30,624 nt of DNA, taken from NCBI RefSeq assembly GCF_901873365.1, contig NZ_CABFLM010000052.1, positions 1 through 30,624 of the forward strand, given 5' to 3'. The translations under genes and the position numbers were made by a program. Below are positions 14,203-20,492 of the stretch, piece by piece. How positions within the stretch are numbered: position 1 is the first letter of the stretch; each line of letters starts with the position of its first letter. The DNA is from an uncultured Aggregatibacter sp. (GTDB lineage Bacteria; Pseudomonadota; Gammaproteobacteria; Enterobacterales; Pasteurellaceae). A model generated the notes under the pieces. That model did not search any database. It saw nothing but the letters and a program-made list of their open reading frames with translations, and was not told the DNA's origin.

Positions 14203-15876
14203 TCAAACGCCCTCTAACATTTCTTGTGCATTCGCTAATACGGCATCCGTAATTTTGCTTCCGCCTAATAATTTGGCTAATGCCTTGACGCGTTGCTGAG
14301 GGGTAAGTGCGGTCATTTTTGTTTCCGTTTTTTGATCGACGGTCGATTTTTCAACGGAGAAATGATGTATTCCATGGCAGGCGACTTGCGGCAAGTGGGT
14401 AACACAAATGACTTGGCATTTTTCGCTGAGTTTTCTTAATAATTTGCCGACTACATTTGCTGTGGCACCGCTGATACCGACATCAATTTCATCAAAAATT
14501 AATGTTGGGATGGCGGTTTGGTTAGATGCTTGTACCTGAATGGCTAAGGCAATGCGAGAAAGTTCACCGCCGGAAGCAATTTTGGCGAGCGGTTGAGCGC
14601 TTTGCCCTAAGTTACTTTGTAGGGTAAAAATCGCATTATCTGCACCGTTTGAACTTATCTTGTCATAGTCACTATGCAATTCAATAAAAAATTCTGCGTG
14701 TTCCATCGCTAATTGTTTGATGGATTTGGTCACTTGCTGTGCCAGCTTTTGTGCACCTAATTGACGGCTCTGATGAAGTGCGGTCGCGGTAGCAAGCATT
14801 TTTTCATGAGCAGCTTGTTCTTGTTGAATGAGCATTTCTTCACTGCCGGAAAAATCTTCCAACTCATTCAATTCCGCTTTGAGGCGACGGTGTAATGCTA
14901 CTAAATCTTGTGGTTTTACATTGTGCTTGCGCGCTAATTGCACGGTTTGTCCTAGGCGTTGTTCAATGTCTGCCAATAATGTTGGATCTTGCTCAATATT
15001 GCTACTCAACGACTGAATTTCATTGGTGGCTTCTTGCACTTGAATCAATGCTTCATTTAATAGATTTTGCACGTCGGTATAACGATTATCTAACTCGCAG
15101 AGTTCACTTAAATGTTGCACAGCGCGATAAAGTAGCGAATCTGCGCTGACCGTTTCATTTTCACTTAATAATTGCAAAACTGATTGGGAAAGCTGCGTTA
15201 ATTCTTCGCTATTGGAAAGACGAAGATGATCCGCTTCTAATTCCTCGTATTCATTTTCTTTTAAATTAAACTCATCCAGTTCACTTACTTGATACTGTAA
15301 AAGCTGTTTTCTCGCTTCATTTTCCGCGCATTTTTGTTGGAAGGTTTTAACTTGATGTTGCAAATTGCGCCAAGTGTGATAATCAAGGCTCATTTGTTGT
15401 AAAAGTGCGGTATGTTGACAGAAATTATCGACTAACTGCAGTTGGTAGTCGTTTTTCAGTAAACGTTGTGACGCGTGTTGTCCATTAATTTGAATGAGAT
15501 GTTGCCCGATCTCTTTTAATTGGGCTGCCGACACCGGAATGCCATTAATGAACGCTTTAGAGCGTCCGTCATGATTAATAATGCGGCGTAAAATGCAGTC
15601 TTCAGGATTGTCAGGATCCTGCAATTCGTTTTCTTGTAAAAATTGGAAAGCCGGATTGTTTTGGTTCAAATGAAAAGTTGCGCAAATATCAGCGCGTTCT
15701 TGACCTTCTCGTAACATTGAGGCTTCTGTCCGTTGCCCGAGGCAGACATTTAGGGCATCAATAGCAATAGATTTTCCCGCGCCGGTTTCCCCGGTGATGA
15801 CGGACATTCCTTGTAATAATTCAATATTTAACTGACGAACGATAGCAAAATTATTAATGGTGAGTTGGGTCAACAT
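14203..15876 (-). CDS. recN: DNA repair protein RecN
   Basis: 557-residue SMC-like ATPase for double-strand break repair. Walker A GETGAGKS is at residues 29-36, coiled-coil arms rich in Gln, Glu and Leu fill about 150-390, and the ABC signature IASGGELSRIALA and Walker B LIFDEIDVGISG lie near the C-terminus. I chose the ATG at 15876 because AGGA lies seven bases before it; a TTG two codons upstream is the alternative. A promoter and a LexA box lie directly upstream, so it is an SOS gene as in E. coli. Three USS cores fall inside (14305, 14776, 15403). Confidence 0.97.
   Translation of the reverse strand: MLTQLTINNFAIVRQLNIELLQGMSVITGETGAGKSIAIDALNVCLGQRTEASMLREGQERADICATFHLNQNNPAFQFLQENELQDPDNPEDCILRRIINHDGRSKAFINGIPVSAAQLKEIGQHLIQINGQHASQRLLKNDYQLQLVDNFCQHTALLQQMSLDYHTWRNLQHQVKTFQQKCAENEARKQLLQYQVSELDEFNLKENEYEELEADHLRLSNSEELTQLSQSVLQLLSENETVSADSLLYRAVQHLSELCELDNRYTDVQNLLNEALIQVQEATNEIQSLSSNIEQDPTLLADIEQRLGQTVQLARKHNVKPQDLVALHRRLKAELNELEDFSGSEEMLIQQEQAAHEKMLATATALHQSRQLGAQKLAQQVTKSIKQLAMEHAEFFIELHSDYDKISSNGADNAIFTLQSNLGQSAQPLAKIASGGELSRIALAIQVQASNQTAIPTLIFDEIDVGISGATANVVGKLLRKLSEKCQVICVTHLPQVACHGIHHFSVEKSTVDQKTETKMTALTPQQRVKALAKLLGGSKITDAVLANAQEMLEGV
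14305..14313 (+). repeat. DNA uptake signal sequence core (USS)
   Basis: Exact AAGTGCGGT followed by CATTTTT, inside recN. Confidence 0.8.
14776..14784 (+). repeat. DNA uptake signal sequence core (USS)
   Basis: Exact AAGTGCGGT inside recN; the flank is not A/T-rich, so it may be a weaker uptake site. Confidence 0.7.
15403..15411 (+). repeat. DNA uptake signal sequence core (USS)
   Basis: Exact AAGTGCGGT preceded by AA, inside recN. Confidence 0.75.
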
Positions 15877-15905
15877 AAGCAAATCCTCTTTACTGTATGT
15901 TTGTC

Positions 15906-15934
15906 AGTATATTACTGTTTTAATATACAGTAAA
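15906..15934 (-). promoter_or_regulatory. recN promoter
   Basis: Minus-strand -35 TTTACT (15934-15929), a 17-nt spacer and -10 TATACT (15911-15906), 30 bp upstream of the recN start. The LexA box overlaps the spacer and -35, the arrangement expected for tight SOS repression. Confidence 0.8.
15913..15932. promoter_or_regulatory. LexA (SOS) box of recN
   Basis: TACTG-TTTTAATATA-CAGTA matches the gamma-proteobacterial consensus CTGT-N8-ACAG perfectly, with TA flanks on both sides. A second imperfect copy, TACTGT-N8-CAGTA, lies at 15891-15909 nearer the start codon. E. coli recN also has more than one box. Confidence 0.9.
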
Positions 15935-15948
15935 GGGGTTGTTAATCT

Positions 15949-16866
15949 TTAAGAAAAGTTACGTAACCAACCTAATTTGGAACTTAATACTTTGTAATAA
16001 TTGTAGCTTTTAAGGTGCAGCAAACGGAGAGGATAGTCACATTTTTGAATGTGGATAACATCATCAGGTCCGAATTGGAGGGCAACTTGACTGTCACAAC
16101 CTAACTCTAATTGAGAGGTGTTGTATTCCGCAAACCGAATAGAAATTTTGCTGTTCCCATCCACTACGAGCGGGCGCGAAGACAAGGTGTGCGGAAACAT
16201 CGGCACCAATGCAATGGCATTTAATTGCGGGGTTAAAATCGGGCCACCAGCAGAAAGAGAATAGGCGGTTGAGCCGGTTGGCGTTGAAATGATTAAACCA
16301 TCGGAACGTTGTGAAAACGCAAATTGATCATTGATATGCACATGAAAATCAATCATATGCGCAATTTTTGCCGGGTGAATCACTGCCTCATTGACGGCAA
16401 TACTACTGGCGATAATTTCGTTATCGCGTTCCACACAGGCTTTCAAGAGGAAGCGCTCTTCCACAAAAAACTCGCCGTTTTCCAAGCAAGCTTGTAATTG
16501 GGAATAGGCGTTTTTCGGGTCAATGTCCGTTAAAAAACCTAAATTGCCACGGTTGATGCCAATAAGCGGAATATGATATTCGGCTAAAATGCGGGCACGC
16601 CCCAACATATTGCCATCGCCACCAATCACAATGGCAAGTTGGGCGGATTGGCCGATTTCCTCTAAACTGGCTAAATGTTTTGGCGGAAGGTCGATTTTTT
16701 TACCGATATCTTGCTCAACCAACACGTGATAACCGCGTTCAATTAACCAAAAAAACAGGTTTTTATGCATTTGTAGGTTGATATCATTTCTCGGTTTACC
16801 GACCAATGCAATGGTTTGAAATGAGGTATGCAACGTTTGCGGTTTTGCCGAATTTAACGTATCCAT
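15949..16866 (-). CDS. nadK: NAD kinase
   Basis: 305-residue ATP-NAD kinase that makes NADP in the cytoplasm. Visible motifs are IALVGKPRND, the GGDGNML loop (G82-L88, with D84 as general base), GINRGNLGFLTD, the conserved NE in VNEAVIH, and the glycine-rich DGLIISTPTGSTAYSLSAGGP. Length is typical (about 292-306). The first 15 residues vary in the family and the ATG lacks a strong ribosome-binding site, so the exact start is less certain than the identity. It is divergent from grpE and lies just upstream of recN. Confidence 0.95.
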   Translation of the reverse strand: MDTLNSAKPQTLHTSFQTIALVGKPRNDINLQMHKNLFFWLIERGYHVLVEQDIGKKIDLPPKHLASLEEIGQSAQLAIVIGGDGNMLGRARILAEYHIPLIGINRGNLGFLTDIDPKNAYSQLQACLENGEFFVEERFLLKACVERDNEIIASSIAVNEAVIHPAKIAHMIDFHVHINDQFAFSQRSDGLIISTPTGSTAYSLSAGGPILTPQLNAIALVPMFPHTLSSRPLVVDGNSKISIRFAEYNTSQLELGCDSQVALQFGPDDVIHIQKCDYPLRLLHLKSYNYYKVLSSKLGWLRNFS

Positions 16867-16882
16867 ATTGTTTTTACACTAA

Positions 16883-16910
16883 CTTGAATTCAATGAATTG
16901 GGCACTATAT
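16883..16910 (+). promoter_or_regulatory. Heat-shock (sigma-32-type) promoter of grpE
   Basis: CTTGAA (16883-16888), a 14-nt spacer and CACTATAT (16903-16910) resemble the sigma-32 consensus CTTGAA-N13-15-CCCCATNT. A second, housekeeping-type extended -10 TGTTATAAT lies at 16955-16963. Both point toward grpE, which is a sigma-32 gene in E. coli. Confidence 0.6.
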
Positions 16911-16993
16911 TACAACAGAAAGCCTTTTACTCAAGTGGTAAATGTGGCATTTTTTGTTATAATCGCCCAACTTTTATTAATCGGAGAATGACA

Positions 16994-17572
16994 ATGGCAG
17001 ACGAGCAAAAACAAGAACAAAACGAAGAATTAGAACAAGATCTTCAATCGCAAGAGGTCGATGTTGAAGAGCAAAAACAAGGGGAAGATCCTTTGGAAGA
17101 AGCGATTGCACGTGTACAAGAATTAGAAGCGCAATTAGCGGAAACCGCAAAAAAAGAACAAGATTTATTGTTGCGCACTCGTGCTGAAATCGACAATATT
17201 CGTCGTCGTACAGAACAAGATGTTGAAAAAGCGCATAAATTTGCGTTAGAAAAATTTGCCAAAGACATTTTAAACACGATTGATAACTTAGAACGTGCCC
17301 TAGCCACGCCGGCAAATATTGAAGATGAAAGCGTTAAGGCTTTATTTGACGGCGTAGAGTTGACCTTAAAAGAGCTATTGGCAACGGTTGCCCGTTTTGG
17401 CGTTGAACCTGTAGGCGTTGTCGGTGAGGTTTTCAATCCGGATCTACACCAAGCTATTTCTATGCAACCGATGGAAGGCTTTGAAACTAACCAAATCACC
17501 ACTGTATTGCAAAAAGGTTACTTGCTTAACGGTCGCGTGATTCGCCCGGCAATGGTGATGGTGGCAGCGTAA
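16994..17572 (+). CDS. grpE: Nucleotide exchange factor GrpE
   Basis: 192-residue co-chaperone that releases ADP from DnaK. An acidic disordered N-terminus (about 1-40, rich in Glu and Gln) leads to a long helix with LRTRAEIDNIRRRTEQDVEKA and a C-terminal beta-domain with EVFNPDLHQAISMQP and GYLLNGRVIRPAMV. Length is close to E. coli GrpE (197). I chose the ATG at 16994, seven bases after GGAG; the ATG at 16988 is too close to it. A heat-shock-like promoter precedes it. Confidence 0.97.
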   Translation: MADEQKQEQNEELEQDLQSQEVDVEEQKQGEDPLEEAIARVQELEAQLAETAKKEQDLLLRTRAEIDNIRRRTEQDVEKAHKFALEKFAKDILNTIDNLERALATPANIEDESVKALFDGVELTLKELLATVARFGVEPVGVVGEVFNPDLHQAISMQPMEGFETNQITTVLQKGYLLNGRVIRPAMVMVAA

Positions 17573-17607
17573 GTCAGCCTAATCACGTCCTCCTTTTCCT
17601 TATCCTG

Positions 17608-17643
17608 CTATCCTGTGGGGGTATTTTCCCCCATTAAGGATAG
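17608..17643. other. Long hairpin downstream of grpE
   Basis: CTATCCT / AGGATAG outer stem and TGGGGG / CCCCCA inner stem around TATTTT. No T-run follows on either strand, so it is a weak terminator at best, possibly a 3'-end stabiliser for grpE mRNA. Confidence 0.45.
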
Positions 17644-17680
17644 GCATAGATGATCTATCAACACAAAAAATAAAAAGGGA

Positions 17681-17708
17681 TTGCAAGGTCTCGATAAACT
17701 CCTATAAT
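17681..17708 (+). promoter_or_regulatory. Promoter of the orphan 5S rRNA gene
   Basis: TTGCAA (17681-17686), a 16-nt spacer and perfect TATAAT (17703-17708), 63 bp upstream of 5S. The 16-nt spacer resembles rrn P1 promoters and means this 5S gene need not depend on an upstream 23S. Confidence 0.75.
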
Positions 17709-17736
17709 ACAATTGCTCATGAATTAACCTTTAAAG

Positions 17737-17764
17737 GATGATGCTAAAAAATATAAGCATCATC
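17737..17764 (+). other. 5S precursor stem-loop
   Basis: Perfect 9-bp stem GATGATGCT / AGCATCATC with an A-rich loop, seven bases before the 5S start. It looks like the processing hairpin that separates 23S from 5S in complete operons; here no 23S precedes it. Confidence 0.55.
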
Positions 17765-17770
17765 AATCGA

Positions 17771-17890
17771 TTTTTGGCGGCAATAATATAGCGGATCTAC
17801 CTGATTCCATACCGAACTCAGATGTGAAATGCCGTAATGCCGATGGTAGTGCGGGAATTTCCCATGTGAGAGTAGGTCACCGCCAAGCTT
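17771..17890 (+). rRNA. rrf: 5S rRNA, orphan copy
   Basis: 120 nt that align to E. coli 5S without gaps. Universal blocks are present: CCATACCGAACTCAG, GCCGATGGTAGT and ATGTGAGAGTAGG. Helix I pairs TTTGGCGG with CCGCCAAG. Helix II (positions 16-23 with 60-68) is A/U-rich and pairs except for A20 against C63, and E. coli position 53 A is T here. No 23S or tRNA precedes it; grpE lies 200 bp upstream. It has its own promoter and precursor hairpin. It could be a functional extra 5S gene or a decaying remnant; comparison with the other 5S copies in the genome would tell. Confidence 0.9.
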
Positions 17891-18091
17891 TATTAAATTG
17901 ATATCACTTCTTTTAACCTTTTATGAAAAGGCATTGTAGTGCTGTCAGTTTAATATTAGGGCGCTGTAAATAGCCTATCTGGAAGGCATAAATAATTACT
18001 GATGCAATGAAAATTGCATTTGCGTAATAAGCCAAACTACAGGTATGTTCATTTAAACAGCAATCGTATATCACTCACGTTGGAAATTACT
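17891..18091 (+). promoter_or_regulatory. Untranslated leader of sxy with stem-loop
   Basis: The 201 nt between 5S and sxy contain a hairpin at 17995-18028: ATGCAAT / ATTGCAT (18002-18008 with 18013-18019) around a GAAA tetraloop, extended by ATTAC / GTAAT outside. A small CCTTTT-ATG-AAAAGG repeat lies at 17917-17931. In H. influenzae, sxy translation is limited by base pairing in its 5' leader. A similar role here is inferred, since the sequence and layout differ. No clear terminator for 5S or strong promoter for sxy is visible. Confidence 0.5.
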
Positions 18092-18727
18092 ATGATATCG
18101 GCTGTGTCTAAACAGCTTAAGGATGAGCTAGTACCAATTATTGGTGACGTAAAGATTAAGAATCTCTTTGCAGGATATGGAATTTTTTATTCAGAAATGA
18201 TGTTTGCTATCTACCAAAATGGTAGTTTATATCTTAGAGCGGAGGATGAATTAGCGCAGTACCTTGAATCTTTGGGGGCTGCGGCATATTCAAGAAATCC
18301 AGACTGCTCGGATGTTTTAGTCTTATATCATTATTATCAATTACCTCTGGCTGTTCAAAAAGATAAAGCACGATTGGGTCACCTAATTAGCCTTTCTTTG
18401 AAGCAAATTCAGACGAAAAAGTTGACTGAAGCGCTTGCTAAAAAGTCAAGGATCAAAGAGCTTGCTAATCTCTCTATCAAACACGAAAGATTACTGGCTA
18501 AGATTAATATCTACACGGTGGATGAATTTAGATCATTAGGTGCAACCAATAGTTATGTTAGGTTAAAAAAACTTGGCATCCCTATTAACATTGATATGCT
18601 TTGGCGTTTTGCGGCGGCATTAAAAAATAAGCATGTGCATTTATTAACAGAGAAGGAAAAACATACCCTCTTTGTCAGAGTAAATGAGTTGCTTGAAGCA
18701 AATGGCTTACGCAAAATTAAACGCTAA
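18092..18727 (+). CDS. sxy: Competence regulator Sxy/TfoX
   Basis: 211 residues with a TfoX N-terminal domain (GDVKIKNLFAGYGIF at 18-32, MMFAIYQNGSLYLR after it) and a TfoX C-terminal helical domain (LANLSIKHERLLAKINI, LRKIKR at the end). Sxy acts with CRP at CRP-S sites to switch on DNA-uptake genes in Pasteurellaceae. The start at 18092 gives the same register as H. influenzae Sxy (217 residues); only a weak GGA precedes it, and upstream in-frame codons would add 26 residues encoded in the structured leader. A strong terminator follows. The comEA gene with a CRP-S site 7.8 kb away is a likely target. Confidence 0.92.
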   Translation: MISAVSKQLKDELVPIIGDVKIKNLFAGYGIFYSEMMFAIYQNGSLYLRAEDELAQYLESLGAAAYSRNPDCSDVLVLYHYYQLPLAVQKDKARLGHLISLSLKQIQTKKLTEALAKKSRIKELANLSIKHERLLAKINIYTVDEFRSLGATNSYVRLKKLGIPINIDMLWRFAAALKNKHVHLLTEKEKHTLFVRVNELLEANGLRKIKR

Positions 18728-18773
18728 CGATCAATGCGTTTTATTGTGATAAGCTAATGCTTGTATCAGAAAA

Positions 18774-18803
18774 GAAAAGAGTTGATGTGTTCAACTCTTT
18801 TTT
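18774..18803 (+). terminator. Intrinsic terminator after sxy
   Basis: 11-bp perfect stem AAAAGAGTTGA (18774-18784) / TCAACTCTTTT (18790-18800) with a TGTGT loop and a run of T after it. Confidence 0.9.
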
Positions 18804-18854
18804 TCTATCTAATATAACGGAATTTAGCAAACAAAAGGTTTCTGAGAAAATATT

Positions 18855-18883
18855 TTGCTATAGAGAATAAAGTTTTGTAAAAT
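18855..18883 (+). promoter_or_regulatory. infC promoter
   Basis: TTGCTA (18855-18860), a 17-nt spacer and TAAAAT (18878-18883) followed by GCGCGC. It lies 87 bp upstream of infC. The GC-rich discriminator fits stringent control of a translation operon. Confidence 0.65.
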
Positions 18884-18969
18884 GCGCGCTTAATTAACCG
18901 GATTCAATGTAGAACTGTTTGGTTCGCCAAGCAGCATTTTCATAGTTTAACTAATAGAGGAATATCATT

Positions 18970-19512
18970 ATCAAAACCGTAAAAAAAGCACCTGCAGTAA
19001 ATCGCCCTAATCGCATTAATGACGAAATTAGAGTAAAAGAAGTTCGCTTGATTGATCAGGACGGCGAGCAAGTTGGGGTTGTTGCGATTCAACAAGCATT
19101 AGAAATGGCGGAAGCCGCAGCTTTAGATCTTGTAGAAATCAGTCCAAATGCGGAACCTCCTGTATGTCGCATTATGAACTACGGTAAATTCCTCTACGAA
19201 AAGAGCAAAACAGCGAAAGAACAGAAGAAAAAACAAAAAGTGGTGCAAGTGAAGGAAATTAAATTCCGTCCAGGCACAGATGAAGGGGACTACCAAGTTA
19301 AGTTACGTAGCCTAATCCGCTTTTTAGAAGATGGCGATAAAGCCAAGATTACTGTCCGTTTCCGCGGTCGTGAAATGGCTCACCAAGACATCGGTTTTGA
19401 TGTATTGGAGCGTGTAAAAAATGATTTAGCCGATATTTCTGTGGTTGAATCTGCGCCGGGGAAATTAGAAGGTCGTCAAGCAGTTATGGTATTGGCGCCT
19501 AAGAAGAAATAG
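18970..19512 (+). CDS. infC: Translation initiation factor IF-3, non-AUG start
   Basis: 180 residues when read from ATC at 18970 (ATT at 18967 would add one residue). There is no ATG, GTG or TTG in frame before 19048, which lies within the conserved N-domain (after NRPNRINDEIRVKEVRL). The IF3 signatures SPNAEPPVCRIMNYGKFLYEK, IKFRPGTDEGDYQVKLR and the closing MVLAPKKK are complete. AGAGGAA (18956-18962) precedes the start. E. coli infC starts with AUU, which lets IF3 discriminate against and so regulate its own message; the same logic is expected here. It heads infC-rpmI-rplT; thrS is not upstream, unlike E. coli. Confidence 0.96.
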   Translation: MKTVKKAPAVNRPNRINDEIRVKEVRLIDQDGEQVGVVAIQQALEMAEAAALDLVEISPNAEPPVCRIMNYGKFLYEKSKTAKEQKKKQKVVQVKEIKFRPGTDEGDYQVKLRSLIRFLEDGDKAKITVRFRGREMAHQDIGFDVLERVKNDLADISVVESAPGKLEGRQAVMVLAPKKK

Positions 19513-19719
19513 TTTTTGTTCAGATTTCATCTGAATCACGGAATTTTCACTTCGGTGAAGATACAACGGTACATTGGGCACACTACGCAGCCTAATGACG
19601 TTTGAAAAGGGCAATTTTAGATTGTCTTGATTGGAAATAATCAGTGCCAACAAGTAATCGCCTTAAAACGGTTCGCCTGATTATATTGTTTAAACTTAAA
19701 AATGCGGAGTTATTTAACA
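19513..19719 (+). promoter_or_regulatory. infC-rpmI spacer with hairpins, possible L20 leader
   Basis: 207 nt with two compact stem-loops: TTCAGA / TCTGAA (19519-19524 with 19530-19535) and TTCAC / GTGAA around a UUCG tetraloop (19546-19559). No terminator is visible, so rpmI is probably read from the infC transcript. In E. coli L20 binds a structured RNA ahead of rpmI to repress rpmI-rplT. A comparable leader is plausible, but I cannot show the L20-binding fold. Confidence 0.4.
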
Positions 19720-19917
19720 ATGCCTAAAATTAAAACAGTACGCGGTGCTGCTAAGCGTTTCAAAAAAACTGCTTCTGGTGGTTTCAAGCGTAAACAATCT
19801 CACTTACGTCATATTTTGACTAAGAAAACAACAAAACGTAAACGTCACCTACGCCATAAATCTATGGTTGCTAAGTCCGACTTAGTATTAGTAGTCGCGT
19901 GCTTGCCATACGCATAA
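19720..19917 (+). CDS. rpmI: 50S ribosomal protein L35
   Basis: 65 residues, the normal length, with the L35 pattern MPKIKTVRGAAKRFKKTASGG, a basic middle (KRKQSHLRHILTKK) and TKRKRHLRHK. The ATG at 19720 matches the family start; GGAG lies 11 bases before it, a rather long spacing that would suit translational control. It lies between infC and rplT. Confidence 0.97.
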   Translation: MPKIKTVRGAAKRFKKTASGGFKRKQSHLRHILTKKTTKRKRHLRHKSMVAKSDLVLVVACLPYA

Positions 19918-19971
19918 GCACAAACGTACGTCAGTTCATTTTAGTTAAAATATTACATAGGAGATTAAATA

Positions 19972-20325
19972 ATGGCTCGTGTAAAACGTGGTGTTATTGC
20001 AAGAGCACGCCATAAGAAAGTTCTTAAGGCTGCTAAAGGTTATTATGGTGCACGTTCACGCGTGTATCGCGTTGCTTTCCAAGCAGTGATCAAAGCTGGT
20101 CAATACGCATATCGTGACCGCCGTCAACGTAAACGTCAATTCCGTCAATTATGGATTGCGCGTATCAACGCAGCGGCTCGTCAAAATGGTTTATCTTACA
20201 GCAAATTCATCAACGGTTTGAAAAAAGCGTCTGTTGAAATCGACCGTAAGATCCTTGCCGATATCGCCGTATTCGACAAAGTCGCATTTGCTGCATTAGT
20301 TGAAAAAGCAAAATCTGCACTTTAA
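19972..20325 (+). CDS. rplT: 50S ribosomal protein L20
   Basis: 117 residues, identical in length to most L20 proteins, with [19 protein letters not shown], the [11 protein letters not shown] segment and [17 protein letters not shown]20 is an early 23S assembly protein and the autoregulator of rpmI-rplT in E. coli. TAGGAGATT precedes the ATG. Confidence 0.98.
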
Positions 20326-20349
20326 TTCGTTAAAGTTTAGATAAAAATT

Positions 20350-20373
20350 AGGACGCTCTCGAGCGTCCTTTTT
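20350..20373 (+). terminator. Intrinsic terminator after rplT
   Basis: AGGACGCTC / GAGCGTCCT (20350-20358 with 20361-20369) followed by TTTTT. Confidence 0.9.
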
Positions 20374-20435
20374 CATTTAATGCGCACTAATAGCACTCAA
20401 TATCGTAAAAATACGTCAGCACAGGTCAATAAGAG

Positions 20436-20472
20436 ACAAAAACACAACCTCACACTTAACCAAGCGTGAGGT
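20436..20472 (-). terminator. Intrinsic terminator of ettA
   Basis: On the minus strand ACCTCAC (20472-20466) pairs with GTGAGGT (20453-20447), then TGTGTTTTTGTC follows. It lies 20 bp after the ettA stop. Confidence 0.75.
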
Positions 20473-20492
20473 GATATTTAAACCATAAAGGC

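Noticed and set aside
17044..17502. 152-codon minus-strand open frame inside grpE
   Set aside because: Antisense to grpE with Ser/Asn/Cys-rich translation; no promoter or ribosome-binding site.
18020..18038. TTTGCG-TAATAA-GCCAAA in the sxy leader as a CRP-S site
   Set aside because: The half-sites are six bases apart instead of eight and lack the GATC parts; it overlaps the leader hairpin.
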